This document shows, piece after piece, positions 5,634 through 14,058 of a stretch of 26,663 nt of DNA. The position numbers and the translations under genes are program-made. Numbering within the stretch: position 1 is the stretch's first letter; every line of letters begins with the position of its first letter. Source of the stretch: DSUN01 sp035527715 (lineage in GTDB: Bacteria > Planctomycetota > PUPC01 > DSUN01); NCBI GenBank assembly GCA_035527715.1, contig DATKZY010000198.1, positions 1 to 26,663 on the forward strand, given 5' to 3'. The notes under the pieces are model-generated. The model saw only the letters and a list, made by a program, of their open reading frames with translations, had not been told where the DNA came from and searched no databases.

Positions 5634-7118
5634 ATGAAGCTGAGCGTGTCCTCCTTCGTGGTGATGTTCCTGCTCGCCGCCGTTGTCCTCTTCGCCGTGC
5701 CCGCCCAGGGCGGGGTGATCTTTGCGCCCGATGCTGACACGTACGGCCAGAGCAATAACACAACTGCGTACGGCTCCAACACCATTCTCGCCTTGAAATA
5801 TGGCGAGACGAATTGGCCGTACGACTACCATCGCAAGACATGGATTCGCTACGACCTCAGCAGCCTGACGGTGCGGAACTTCTCGGGCGCCAGCCTCGAC
5901 TTGCCCTTCGTCGAGTCCAGCTTGGGCACCAGCGCCACTGGGAACTGGACGTTCTCGGTCTACGGCCTGACCGACGAGACGCTGGACGGCTGGAACGAGG
6001 CAACGCAGAAGTGGAGCGGCCCGCCTCCGGCCCCGGCCAACATCACGAACTCCGGCTTCGCGGTGGACGGGACAAAGGCGACGCTCTTGGGCACCTTCAC
6101 GGTGTCGGGCAAGGGCTTCACAGCCCCCTCGACCATCCACACGATCTCCGGCACCGACCTCGAGAACTTCCTGGCCACCGACATGAACGACCTCGTAACG
6201 TTCATCGTCTGCCGCGACACGCCGGCCCCCAGCAGCGGCGTGAACTACGCTCACGCCATCGCATCCAAGGAACACGCAACCGTCGCCCCGGCCGCCCTGA
6301 AGCTGCCCAGCGCCACCGCGCCACCCTACGTCCACGAGCCCTTCACCTACGACCCCGGCGACCTCAACGGCAGGACCGGCGGCACCGGCTGGCTCTCTGC
6401 CTGGAACGCCACTACGAGCAACGAGTCCGTCGTGTCCCCGAGCCCCCCGCTGACGTACGCCTCGGGGCCGCGGAGCGTGGACGGCGGGGACCGCGCGCTT
6501 GCCATCACCGGGAACGGCCCGAACAACGGCAGTGACCCCCTCGCCACCCGCACGCTCGGACAGGTGTGGAGCGCCAGCGACGTCTACGTCAGCTTCCTCC
6601 TCCGCTGGGCGGAAGGCAGCGTGGACAACAACGATTTCGTGACCATCTACTTCGGCAACACCGGCGGCCCCACCATCGGCGTGAAAGGCAACCAAGGTGA
6701 CGGCTCGGGCCCAGAGGACTTCGTCGTCCGCACCACGGGGTCCAACAGCATCTACTTCGACAGCATCGCGGACAACGAGACTACCTACTTCCTCGTCGGC
6801 CACCTCATGAAGGGCGGCTCGGGCAACTACGAGACGTTCGACCTCTGGGTCAACCCCAGCTACAACGACCAGGGCGTCGCCGACGTCACGGCCAGCGGCA
6901 GTTCTGGCATCTCCTCCTTCAGCCTCATCGGCCTGCGGGCCTCCGGCCTCAGCGGCGACACGGTGCTGCTCGACGAGGTGCGGATCGGGACGTCGTGGGA
7001 CGACGTGTTCCCGCTGTCGGCCTACATCCCCGAACCGGCGACCCTGGGGCTTCTGGGGGCCGGCCTGGTTCTTCTGCGGCGGCGGCGCATCGGGCGGCGG
7101 CGCCGAAGCGCTCGATAG
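5634..7118 (+). CDS. PEP-CTERM surface protein A (DNRLRE/CBM96-like plus jelly-roll module)
   Basis: The 494-residue exported protein has a signal peptide (about 1-26, ending VPAQG). Residues about 28-225 look like a DNRLRE/CBM96-type domain: ADTYGQSNNTTAYGSNTILALKYG, then KTWIRYDLSSL, then SGASLDL. Residues about 230-462 form a jelly-roll-like module (GGTGWLSAWN, SDVYVSFLLRWA, LLDEVRIGTSWDDV) that recurs in proteins B and C. The tail is IPEPATLGLLGAGLVLL followed by an Arg-rich end, the PEP-CTERM signal recognised and cut by an exosortase. The ribosome binding site GGAG (5621-5624) sets the start. The protein is probably released to or anchored at the cell surface or matrix. Its ligand is unknown. 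It is first of five such genes. Confidence 0.78.
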   Translation: MKLSVSSFVVMFLLAAVVLFAVPAQGGVIFAPDADTYGQSNNTTAYGSNTILALKYGETNWPYDYHRKTWIRYDLSSLTVRNFSGASLDLPFVESSLGTSATGNWTFSVYGLTDETLDGWNEATQKWSGPPPAPANITNSGFAVDGTKATLLGTFTVSGKGFTAPSTIHTISGTDLENFLATDMNDLVTFIVCRDTPAPSSGVNYAHAIASKEHATVAPAALKLPSATAPPYVHEPFTYDPGDLNGRTGGTGWLSAWNATTSNESVVSPSPPLTYASGPRSVDGGDRALAITGNGPNNGSDPLATRTLGQVWSASDVYVSFLLRWAEGSVDNNDFVTIYFGNTGGPTIGVKGNQGDGSGPEDFVVRTTGSNSIYFDSIADNETTYFLVGHLMKGGSGNYETFDLWVNPSYNDQGVADVTASGSSGISSFSLIGLRASGLSGDTVLLDEVRIGTSWDDVFPLSAYIPEPATLGLLGAGLVLLRRRRIGRRRRSAR

Positions 7119-7136
7119 GCCACCGACGCGGTGGCC
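7118..7136 (+). other. Hairpin between PEP-CTERM genes A and B
   Basis: GGCCACCG (7118-7125) and CGGTGGCC (7129-7136) form an 8-bp stem with a 3-nt loop, starting at the last base of gene A. There is no T-tract. It could stabilise the 3' end of the gene A message or reduce read-through. Confidence 0.35.
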
Positions 7137-7158
7137 CTGGACTGGATAGGAGAGCATC

Positions 7159-8775
7159 ATGCGGCGATTTCCTCGCAGCTTCGGGCTTGTGTTGGCACTC
7201 GCGGTCGTCGGCCTCCTGGGGCCGGTCGCCCGCGGCGCGGTGATTGCGTACGACTACTTCGAGGACTACGCGGCCGCCAGCTTCCTCACCGGCCAGGATG
7301 GCGGGGCCGGCTGGGGCGGGGCATGGTCGGCTCAGGCTACCCAAGTCACCGTCCAGTCGAGCGGCATCCCCGGCTACAGCAAGTCGGCCCGGATCTACAC
7401 CAGCGGCGACAACACCAACATCATGGTGCGCGGGTTCCCCACCCAGACGGGCACCGTCTACGTCGGCTTCCTCCTCCGCACGACCGCGGGCACAGCGGGC
7501 TGGAACACCGACGACTTCCTCCAGTTCTACCTCAACACCTCGACGGGCGGCTCGGAAGGCACGGGCCTCAGCGGCGGGGTGGGGGTCTCCACCGCCTACT
7601 TCGCGCGCATTGACGGTTCGGGGAGCACCAACAACTCCTCTGTCGTCCACTCCGACGCTCAGACGTATCAGGTCGTCCTCAAGCTGTCGAAAGGCGGCGC
7701 GAACTATGACCGCACGGACATCTACGTTGACCGTGCGGACGACACGACGGCCGACGCCACCCAGACGACGGGGAGCTCGGGCGTCTCCGCCCTCTCGCAG
7801 TTCCACGTCCGCACGTACCACATCGAGGACACGCAGAGCATCTACTTGGATGCCCTCCGAATCGGCACGACCTATGGCGAGGTGCTGGCCACGGCCCCGC
7901 TTCCGCCGCCGCCCCCGCCGCCGACCTACTACGCCTACGACGGCTTCAGCTATCCCACGGGCAATCTGAGCGGGCAGAACGGCGGGACTGGCTGGGCGGC
8001 TGCCTGGTCCGCCGGGGGCGGCGCCCAGGTGGTGGCGCCGACCACGCCGCTCCAATTCGCCATCGCCGGCGGCTCGCTGATTGACGGCGGCGACCGGGCG
8101 CTCCAGATCAGCGGCAACGCAAGTCCCGTGGCCAGCCGAGCCCTCGGGGCGACCTGGTCGCAAGACGATGTCTACGCGAGCCTGCTCTTCCGATGGGACG
8201 GCGGCACGCCTCAAGGGGCCGACCAGAACGACTTCGTGGTCGTGCGCTTCGGCGGCAGCGGCGGCCCCCAGTTCGGCGTGAAGATGAACACGGGCACCAC
8301 CCCCGATGGCTTCATGGTCCGCATGGGTGAGACCGGGGCGAATGAGGACTACGCAGGGGGCCTCGTGCCCGTCCCCGGCGACACCTACTTCCTCGTGGCA
8401 CATCTCGGCAAGGGGGCCGACCCCACCGACCCCAACGACTACGACTTCCTCGACCTCTGGATCAGCCCCGGCTACGGCGACAGCGGCTCGCCCCTGGCGC
8501 ACGTCATCGACGCCATGGGCAGCTTCACCAGCTTCTCGCTGTTCGACATCCGGACCGCCAACTTTGAGACGTCGGGCTCCATCGACAGGATCCTCGTGGA
8601 CGAGTTGCGAATCGCACCGACGTGGGACGAGGCGATGAACTACGTGTACATCCCCGAGCCGGCGACCCTGGGGCTTCTGGGGGCCGGCCTGGTTCTACTG
8701 CGGCGGCGCCGCATCGGGCGGCAGCGCCGCCGGAGCGCACGGAAGAGCCCCTTTCCTCCAGGAGTGATGGCATGA
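7159..8775 (+). CDS. PEP-CTERM surface protein B (two jelly-roll-like modules)
   Basis: The 538-residue product has a signal peptide (MRRFPRSFGLVLALAVVGLLGPVARG) and two copies of the module seen in protein A. The first (about 28-245) opens YDYFEDYAAASFLTGQDGG. The second (about 255-495) opens YYAYDGFSYPTGNLSGQNGG, after a proline-rich linker (PLPPPPPPP). The second module is almost identical to that of protein C at DNA level. The tail (IPEPATLGLLGAGLVLL and Arg-rich end) instead matches protein A, making the gene a mosaic. The sequence runs on 11 residues past the basic stretch (KSPFPPGVMA), longer than typical for PEP-CTERM tails. AGGAG precedes the ATG, and the stop overlaps the start of gene C. 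Confidence 0.78.
   Translation: MRRFPRSFGLVLALAVVGLLGPVARGAVIAYDYFEDYAAASFLTGQDGGAGWGGAWSAQATQVTVQSSGIPGYSKSARIYTSGDNTNIMVRGFPTQTGTVYVGFLLRTTAGTAGWNTDDFLQFYLNTSTGGSEGTGLSGGVGVSTAYFARIDGSGSTNNSSVVHSDAQTYQVVLKLSKGGANYDRTDIYVDRADDTTADATQTTGSSGVSALSQFHVRTYHIEDTQSIYLDALRIGTTYGEVLATAPLPPPPPPPTYYAYDGFSYPTGNLSGQNGGTGWAAAWSAGGGAQVVAPTTPLQFAIAGGSLIDGGDRALQISGNASPVASRALGATWSQDDVYASLLFRWDGGTPQGADQNDFVVVRFGGSGGPQFGVKMNTGTTPDGFMVRMGETGANEDYAGGLVPVPGDTYFLVAHLGKGADPTDPNDYDFLDLWISPGYGDSGSPLAHVIDAMGSFTSFSLFDIRTANFETSGSIDRILVDELRIAPTWDEAMNYVYIPEPATLGLLGAGLVLLRRRRIGRQRRRSARKSPFPPGVMA
7915..8663 (+). repeat. Duplicated module, copy in gene B
   Basis: This 749-bp stretch, from the proline-rich linker to the PEP motif, aligns with 9444-10189 with very few differences by eye. 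One codon is missing in the second copy (GGLVPV here, GLVPV there). Similarity stops at the sorting tail, where gene B matches gene A and gene C matches gene D. Confidence 0.85.
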
Positions 8776-10250
8776 GACTTGCCAATGTTTTGTTGTGTTG
8801 TCTTGCCGTCGCGCTGGGCGCCGCTTCGACCGAAGCGCGAGCGGGGGTCATTACCGGCACGTTCGCTTACGTTGGCGACAGCGATTTCGACCTGACCGCG
8901 CTGGGAGCCGCCGACTGGGCGTACTGGAACACCACCAGCAATTTGGCGACGGGCGGTCCGAAGACCAACTGGAAATCCGGCGGCACGCTGATCAGTACAA
9001 TCAGCCCGGTGGGCGGCGGCGACGTCCGTGGTTCGAGCGCCGCCTCCCGTCCAACCTACGACTTCACCTTCACCGACGGCACGTCGCCCGTCAGTGGCAC
9101 GGTCGACAACGTGATTGGGATGTTCAACACCCAACTCAACACGGTTGGTGCGGGCGTCGCGCTCGGCGTGACGCTGCCGACGACCGACGAGTATATCGTT
9201 TACGTGTGGGCGGCTGCGTATGTGGCGGACGAGGGAACGCTCACCGCGACACTGCCCGGCGCCACTAACTTCGTCAACACGCAGTTGAGTGAGCCTGGCA
9301 TGACGAAGCGCTCGGTGCTCTACACCCTCCGGGCAACTCCCGACAACGCGGGCGACACGCTGGGAGTGAGTCTGGTCCTCTCGGACAGCGCCGGCGCGAA
9401 TGCGCACGTCCTGGTCAGCGGCGTCGCGACGGCCATCGCCCCTCCGCCGCCGACCTACTACGCCTACGACGGCTTCAGCTATCCCACGGGCAACCTGAGC
9501 GGGCAAAACGGCGGGACCGGCTGGGCGACCGCCTGGACCGCCGGGAGCGGCGCCCAGGTGGTGGCGCCGACCACGCCGCTCCAGTACGCCATCCCGGGCG
9601 GGTCGCTGATTGACGGCGGAGCCTCGGCGCTCCAGATCAGCGGCAACGCAAGTCCCGTGGCCAGCCGAGCCCTCGGGGCGACCTGGTCGCAAGACGATGT
9701 CTACGCGAGCATGCTCCTGCGCTGGGACGGCGGCACGCCTGCTGGGACCGACCAGAACGACTTTCTGGTCCTGCGCTTCGGCGGCAGCGGCGGCCCCCAG
9801 TTCGGCGTGAAGATGAACACGGGCACCACCCCCGATGGCTTCATGGTCCGCATGGGTGAGACCGGGGCGAATGAGGGCTACGCGGGCCTCGTGCCCGTCC
9901 CCGGCGACACCTACTTCCTCGTGGCACACCTGGGCAAGGGGGCCGACCCCACCGACCCCAACGACTACGACTTCCTCGACCTCTGGATCAGCCCCGGCTA
10001 CGGCGACAGTGGCTCGCCCCTGGCGCACGTCATTGACGCCATGGGCAGCTTCACCAGCTTCTCGCTGTTCGACATCCGGACCGCCAACTTTGAGACGTCG
10101 GGTTCCATCGACAGGATCCTCGTGGACGAGTTGCGGCTCGCCCCGACGTGGGACGAGGCGATGAACTACGTTTACATCCCCGAGCCGGCCACGATGTTCC
10201 TCCTCGCCGGGGGGCTGCTCGCCCTGGCCCGACGCCGCAGAAAAACGTGA
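8772..10250 (+). CDS. PEP-CTERM surface protein C
   Basis: The 492-residue exported protein starts at an ATG overlapping the gene B stop by 4 bp (ATGA), with AGGAG at 8760-8764; the longer upstream frame would run through gene B. The signal peptide is MRLANVLLCCLAVALGAASTEARAG. Residues about 25-220 are a beta-rich region not recognised with confidence (TALGAADWAYWN, DNVIGMFNTQLNTVGAGVA). A short linker (APPPPTYYAYDGF) leads into the same jelly-roll-like module as the second half of protein B (about 225-465). The sorting tail is IPEPATMFLLAGGLLALARRRR, unlike that of A and B but like D and E. Probable surface protein; ligand unknown. Confidence 0.78.
   Translation: MRLANVLLCCLAVALGAASTEARAGVITGTFAYVGDSDFDLTALGAADWAYWNTTSNLATGGPKTNWKSGGTLISTISPVGGGDVRGSSAASRPTYDFTFTDGTSPVSGTVDNVIGMFNTQLNTVGAGVALGVTLPTTDEYIVYVWAAAYVADEGTLTATLPGATNFVNTQLSEPGMTKRSVLYTLRATPDNAGDTLGVSLVLSDSAGANAHVLVSGVATAIAPPPPTYYAYDGFSYPTGNLSGQNGGTGWATAWTAGSGAQVVAPTTPLQYAIPGGSLIDGGASALQISGNASPVASRALGATWSQDDVYASMLLRWDGGTPAGTDQNDFLVLRFGGSGGPQFGVKMNTGTTPDGFMVRMGETGANEGYAGLVPVPGDTYFLVAHLGKGADPTDPNDYDFLDLWISPGYGDSGSPLAHVIDAMGSFTSFSLFDIRTANFETSGSIDRILVDELRLAPTWDEAMNYVYIPEPATMFLLAGGLLALARRRRKT
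9444..10189 (+). repeat. Duplicated module, copy in gene C
   Basis: Second copy of the 7915-8663 segment (746 bp). The high DNA identity implies a recent duplication or ongoing gene conversion, since the neighbouring paralogous modules in genes A and B have diverged strongly. Confidence 0.85.
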
Positions 10251-10264
10251 GAAGGGGAATCGCC

Positions 10265-11809
10265 ATGCGCACCTCGCCAGCCCTACAGCTTGCCGTCCTC
10301 GCCGCCGCCTTGTGCCTGGCCTTGCCCCATGCCGTCGCCGTGCCGGTCACGGCCTTCACCGTGAGCAGCGCCGACCCCAGCTCGCCCTACCGCACCGTGG
10401 CGACGATCACGAGCATTGTGGCCGGCGGCTACACCTACAGCGGCTTCGTGACGCCCAGCCAGATCAACACCAGCAACAGCCCATCGCCGGAGGTGGTCTA
10501 CTGGGGCCAGGACGACACCCTGCTGGCTGCCGAGCGGACGGTGGCCAACGTGTTGCTGAGCAGTGCCGACATCACGCGCGGCACGCTCAACCCCGGGGGG
10601 GCCGGCGGCGTGGGGGTGATTGACCTGATGTTTCCGAGCACGATCGCGAACGGCACGGGCGCGGACGTGTTCCTGTTCGACATCGGCGACGACACGACCG
10701 ACACGTGGAGCGTCAGGGCCATCACGGGCGGCACAGTCACCTCGCCGATCCTCGGCTCGACCACCAAGACGCTCAACGGCTCCAGCCAACTCGGCGTCAC
10801 TGCGACGCAAATCACCTTCCAGTCCAACGCAAGCTCGCCCCACAGCAACCTGACAATGCACATTGTCGGCGCCGCCCTCGACGTCTTGAGCGACCTGGGC
10901 GTCAGCAGCCTGGTAGGCGTCCGCATCAGTTCGACCAATGCCGACCCGTCGGTCGTCGTGGCCGGCCCCAGCACGGTCCTGTTGCCGCCGCTGATGATCA
11001 CCACGCAGCAGGTCGGCACGAGCGTGAACCTCGACAGCGTGTCGCTGTACCGCGACGAGCTGGGCCACGTGACCGTTCCCGCCGCCGACCTCATCGGCGT
11101 CGACCTCGTCCACTTCAAGTCCACCACAAACCAGGGCAACCTCTACTTCCCCACCGGCGCCAGCGCGCCGGGGGCGGGCAACCGCGCCAGCCTCATCGAG
11201 GACCTCGCGCTCAACACGGGCGTCATCAATCCGGGCGCGGGCACCGGCCTCACCGTGGACCCCATCATGAACAGCCCCGACCAGAGCGGCACCAACACGC
11301 AGGGCATGGGCGTGTTGTTCAGCACCCCGGTGCTCAACGGCCCGGGGCCGGACGTGATTCTGTTCGAGATTGACGATGGCGCGCCCGACGCATTCGTCGT
11401 CAGCCCCATCGTCTTCGGGACCCGCACAGACCTGAATGCCGTCAGCTTCCTCTCCGCCGACTACGTGCCGCTGGACACGAGCCCGCTGGGCTACCAGGTC
11501 TACAATGCGTCGTCGCCGGTGACCTCGCTGCTGGCGCTCGAGACCCTCGGCTTCGGCCCAGGCAGCTCGGGCAACCCCCACCAGTTCTTCGGCGCTCTGA
11601 TTGACCTCAGCGACCTGGGCTACGGGGCGTACGAGCCCGTGTCCGGCCTTTTCCTCCAGTCGCTCGACTCGGGCAACACCTTCGACCCGACGCTCATCGT
11701 CGGCCTCCAGTCGGAGTTCATTCCCGAGCCGGCCACGATGTTCCTCCTTGCCGGGGGGCTGGCGTGCCTGGCCCGCCGCCGCACATCCACGAAAGCCAAA
11801 AGGGGCTAG
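10265..11809 (+). CDS. PEP-CTERM surface protein D (internally duplicated)
   Basis: The 514-residue exported protein has a signal peptide (MRTSPALQLAVLAAALCLALPHAVA). It holds two diverged copies of one module of about 220 residues. NGTGADVFLFDIGDD in the first half matches NGPGPDVILFEIDDG in the second, and LGVSSLVGVRISS matches YEPVSGLFLQSLDS. The second copy is also the C-terminal module of protein E. The tail is IPEPATMFLLAGGLACLARRR. ATG 10265 is chosen because AAGGGG (10253-10258) precedes it and a signal peptide follows directly. Gene C ends 14 bp upstream. No catalytic motif is recognised; this looks like a structural surface or matrix protein. Confidence 0.75.
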   Translation: MRTSPALQLAVLAAALCLALPHAVAVPVTAFTVSSADPSSPYRTVATITSIVAGGYTYSGFVTPSQINTSNSPSPEVVYWGQDDTLLAAERTVANVLLSSADITRGTLNPGGAGGVGVIDLMFPSTIANGTGADVFLFDIGDDTTDTWSVRAITGGTVTSPILGSTTKTLNGSSQLGVTATQITFQSNASSPHSNLTMHIVGAALDVLSDLGVSSLVGVRISSTNADPSVVVAGPSTVLLPPLMITTQQVGTSVNLDSVSLYRDELGHVTVPAADLIGVDLVHFKSTTNQGNLYFPTGASAPGAGNRASLIEDLALNTGVINPGAGTGLTVDPIMNSPDQSGTNTQGMGVLFSTPVLNGPGPDVILFEIDDGAPDAFVVSPIVFGTRTDLNAVSFLSADYVPLDTSPLGYQVYNASSPVTSLLALETLGFGPGSSGNPHQFFGALIDLSDLGYGAYEPVSGLFLQSLDSGNTFDPTLIVGLQSEFIPEPATMFLLAGGLACLARRRTSTKAKRG

Positions 11810-11813
11810 ATGC

Positions 11814-13433
11814 ATGGTGACGAAACGCAGTCGGTGGTGCCTCACGTGTGCGATGGGTCTCGCCCTCGTTGCGGCGTCCGCCTCTGGCGGGGTCTTCTAC
11901 GATCTGGCGACGGACCCCGGCGGCCTGGGCGCCAATCTCGTGGCCTACTGGCGCCTGGGCGAAAGCAACCCGAGCAGCCCCGCCGCCGACGTGACGGGCA
12001 ACTACCCCGGCACCTACACGAACTTCACGACGTCCGACCTGGGCCGGCCCGGCGCCCTCGTGGGCGACACCGACACCGCGGCCAACTTCGACCTGGGCGA
12101 CCCCCAGTACGTGAACTTCGGCGACGTGATCGTGGACAACCGCACCCAGCTCTCCGCGGGCGTCTGGGTGAAGGTGGACACGCTGAACAAGGACCACACC
12201 CTCTTGGCCAAGGGCAAGTTCGCGGGCAACGAGCCCATCCTCTTCTGGCGCGACGACGTGGGCTGGAGCAGCAGCCGCACCGACACCTACAGCATCAAGG
12301 TCTCCACCGGCACCGGCAGCGGCCCCGAGCAGACCATCGAGGGGCCGACGGGAATCTCCACGGACACCAACTGGCACTTCGCTGCCTTCACCTACAAGGG
12401 GGGCGACACCAGCGGCCTCAAGCTCTACCTCGACGGCAAGCTCCAGATGACCCTCTCCACGGCGAGCGTGCCATGGCTCTACAACAACAGCTCCGCGCTG
12501 ACGGCGGGCTATCCCATCGTCGGTATGGCCGGCAAGGAGATGGACGGCCTGATGGACGACATTGTGATCTTCGACCGCGTGCTCACGAGGGCCGAGATGC
12601 GGCGGCTGTACCTCGGCGGCCAGGGCATCGTCGAGTCCCTGGAGTCGATCACGACCGACTTCAGCGGCGGCCTGCGCAACCTCACCAGCGCCACCCTGCT
12701 CCGCGGCGCGCTCGGCAGGGAAACCATCCCCGCCGCCGACCTGATCCCTGTGGACATCGTGCACCTCAACACGAGCGACCAGGCGGCGCTGCTCAACGCC
12801 GTGGGCGGCGGCGTCCCTGCCGCTGGGAGCCGGGCCACGTGGCTCAACGACGCCGCGCTCGGCACCGGCATCTGCAACGTCGGCGCCGGCACCGGCCTGA
12901 GCCGCGACCCGGTGTCCACCGATCGCGGCCTAGGCATCACCTTCCGCCAGGCGGTCATCAACGGCCCCGGCCCCGACGTCATCATCTTCGAGCTGGACAA
13001 CAACGACCCCGACCCATTCGTCGTCGGCCCCTGGAGCTACAACGGGCGAGTGGACCTGCACCCCTTCAGCGTCTCCGCCACCGACTACGTGCCCCTCGGC
13101 GAGGACACCTTCACGGCCTACGTCTACCAGGCCGCCTCGGCCGTCACGTCGCTGGCGCTCCTGGAGTCGCTCGGCTTCAGCCTGCAGGGCACCTATACCG
13201 GCTTCGACTACTACGGCTACGCGCTCGACCTCACTGACTTGGGCTACCTGCCCGGCCAGGCGGTCTCCGGCCTCTTCCTCCAGTCGCTCGACGCCTCGAA
13301 CCTGTTCGACCCCCTCCTCATCGTCGGCCTGCCGTCGGCGTTCATCCCCGAGCCGGGCACGATGCTCCTTCTTGCCGGGGGGCTGCTCGCCCTGGCCCGC
13401 CGCAGGGCTTCCGCGAGGGCCAGGAGGCGGTAG
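11814..13433 (+). CDS. PEP-CTERM surface protein E (LamG-like plus D-type module)
   Basis: The 539-residue exported protein has a signal peptide (about 1-25). Residues about 35-265 form a LamG/concanavalin-A-like domain: NLVAYWRLGES, a WHFAAFTYKGG strand, LKLYLDGKLQ, and DGLMDDIVIFDRVLTRAEM. Residues about 275-510 repeat the module of protein D (IPAADLIPVDIVHL, NGPGPDVIIFELDNN, AVSGLFLQSLDASNLFDPLLIVGL). The tail is IPEPGTMLLLAGGLLALARRR, with Gly in place of the usual Ala after PEP. ATG 11814 has AGGGG (11801-11805) upstream. The ATG at 11810 is in another frame and lacks a signal peptide. It is the last gene of the array and converges with the macro-domain gene 10 bp away. Confidence 0.78.
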   Translation: MVTKRSRWCLTCAMGLALVAASASGGVFYDLATDPGGLGANLVAYWRLGESNPSSPAADVTGNYPGTYTNFTTSDLGRPGALVGDTDTAANFDLGDPQYVNFGDVIVDNRTQLSAGVWVKVDTLNKDHTLLAKGKFAGNEPILFWRDDVGWSSSRTDTYSIKVSTGTGSGPEQTIEGPTGISTDTNWHFAAFTYKGGDTSGLKLYLDGKLQMTLSTASVPWLYNNSSALTAGYPIVGMAGKEMDGLMDDIVIFDRVLTRAEMRRLYLGGQGIVESLESITTDFSGGLRNLTSATLLRGALGRETIPAADLIPVDIVHLNTSDQAALLNAVGGGVPAAGSRATWLNDAALGTGICNVGAGTGLSRDPVSTDRGLGITFRQAVINGPGPDVIIFELDNNDPDPFVVGPWSYNGRVDLHPFSVSATDYVPLGEDTFTAYVYQAASAVTSLALLESLGFSLQGTYTGFDYYGYALDLTDLGYLPGQAVSGLFLQSLDASNLFDPLLIVGLPSAFIPEPGTMLLLAGGLLALARRRASARARRR

Positions 13434-13443
13434 CCCGCAGTCC

Positions 13444-14058
13444 TCACCTTCCATATCCCGCCGAGCGGTGGCGATTGCGGCGGCGGGCGGGGGCCTGGGT
13501 GCGGGGCATGCGGCGCTCGCCGGGGCCGCCGTGGGGGTGCTCGTTCCCCTCGTCGTCGCCGTGGCGGGCCTTGCGCCAGGCCTCGTAGAGCCGCTTATCC
13601 ACGTCAATCAGCACCACGTGGCGGAGCGTGGCGGTTTTCGTCGCCGCAATGGCGTCGAGCATCGCGCGCGCGGCCTCGGTGGGCGACACCTTGCCCATGC
13701 GCACGCCGAGGTCGGGAATGGCGAGGCTCTCGCAGCCGAGGCGGTCGGCCGTCTCGATGGCGGCCCGTGTCGCCTCGGCGATGTTCTCGGGCGGGATGCG
13801 TTGGCGGGGGCGCTTCATCGAGACCGCGTGGACGACGTAGCGGAAAGGCAGGCTGCCGGCGGTCGTGGCCACGGCCATGCCGACGGGGATCGGCGCCTCG
13901 GCGATCGCCGCGTCCTCGATGGCCTGGCCGCCCGCGCGGCGGATGGCGAGCGACACCCCCTCGGCCATCGCGCCCGTGGTGTTCGACGCGTTCACGATGG
14001 CCGCGGTCTTCACCCGCGTGATGTCGCCCTTGCGAATGTCAACCGTGATTCGGCTCAT
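13444..14058 (-). CDS. Macro-domain protein (ADP-ribose related)
   Basis: The first 165 of 204 residues are a macro domain: VDIRKGDITRVKTAAIVNASNTTG, then AIRRAGGQAIEDAA, then APIPVGMAVATTAGSLPFRYVVHAVS. Macro domains bind ADP-ribose and many remove it from proteins, nucleic acids or O-acetyl-ADP-ribose. The two ligand loops are altered: the usual GGGV reads AEGV, and the second glycine-rich loop reads DLGVRMGKVS. Binding or hydrolysis may therefore differ. The last 40 residues are basic and low in complexity. The start codon overlaps the stop of the addiction-module gene (14055-14330), so the two are probably translated together. Confidence 0.78.
   Translation of the reverse strand: MSRITVDIRKGDITRVKTAAIVNASNTTGAMAEGVSLAIRRAGGQAIEDAAIAEAPIPVGMAVATTAGSLPFRYVVHAVSMKRPRQRIPPENIAEATRAAIETADRLGCESLAIPDLGVRMGKVSPTEAARAMLDAIAATKTATLRHVVLIDVDKRLYEAWRKARHGDDEGNEHPHGGPGERRMPRTQAPARRRNRHRSAGYGR

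Noticed and set aside
5388..11845. Series of long minus-strand open frames opposite the PEP-CTERM genes
   Set aside because: They mirror the repeated modules of the plus strand, so their mutual similarity is a by-product of the duplication. No domain, signal peptide or ribosome binding site supports them.
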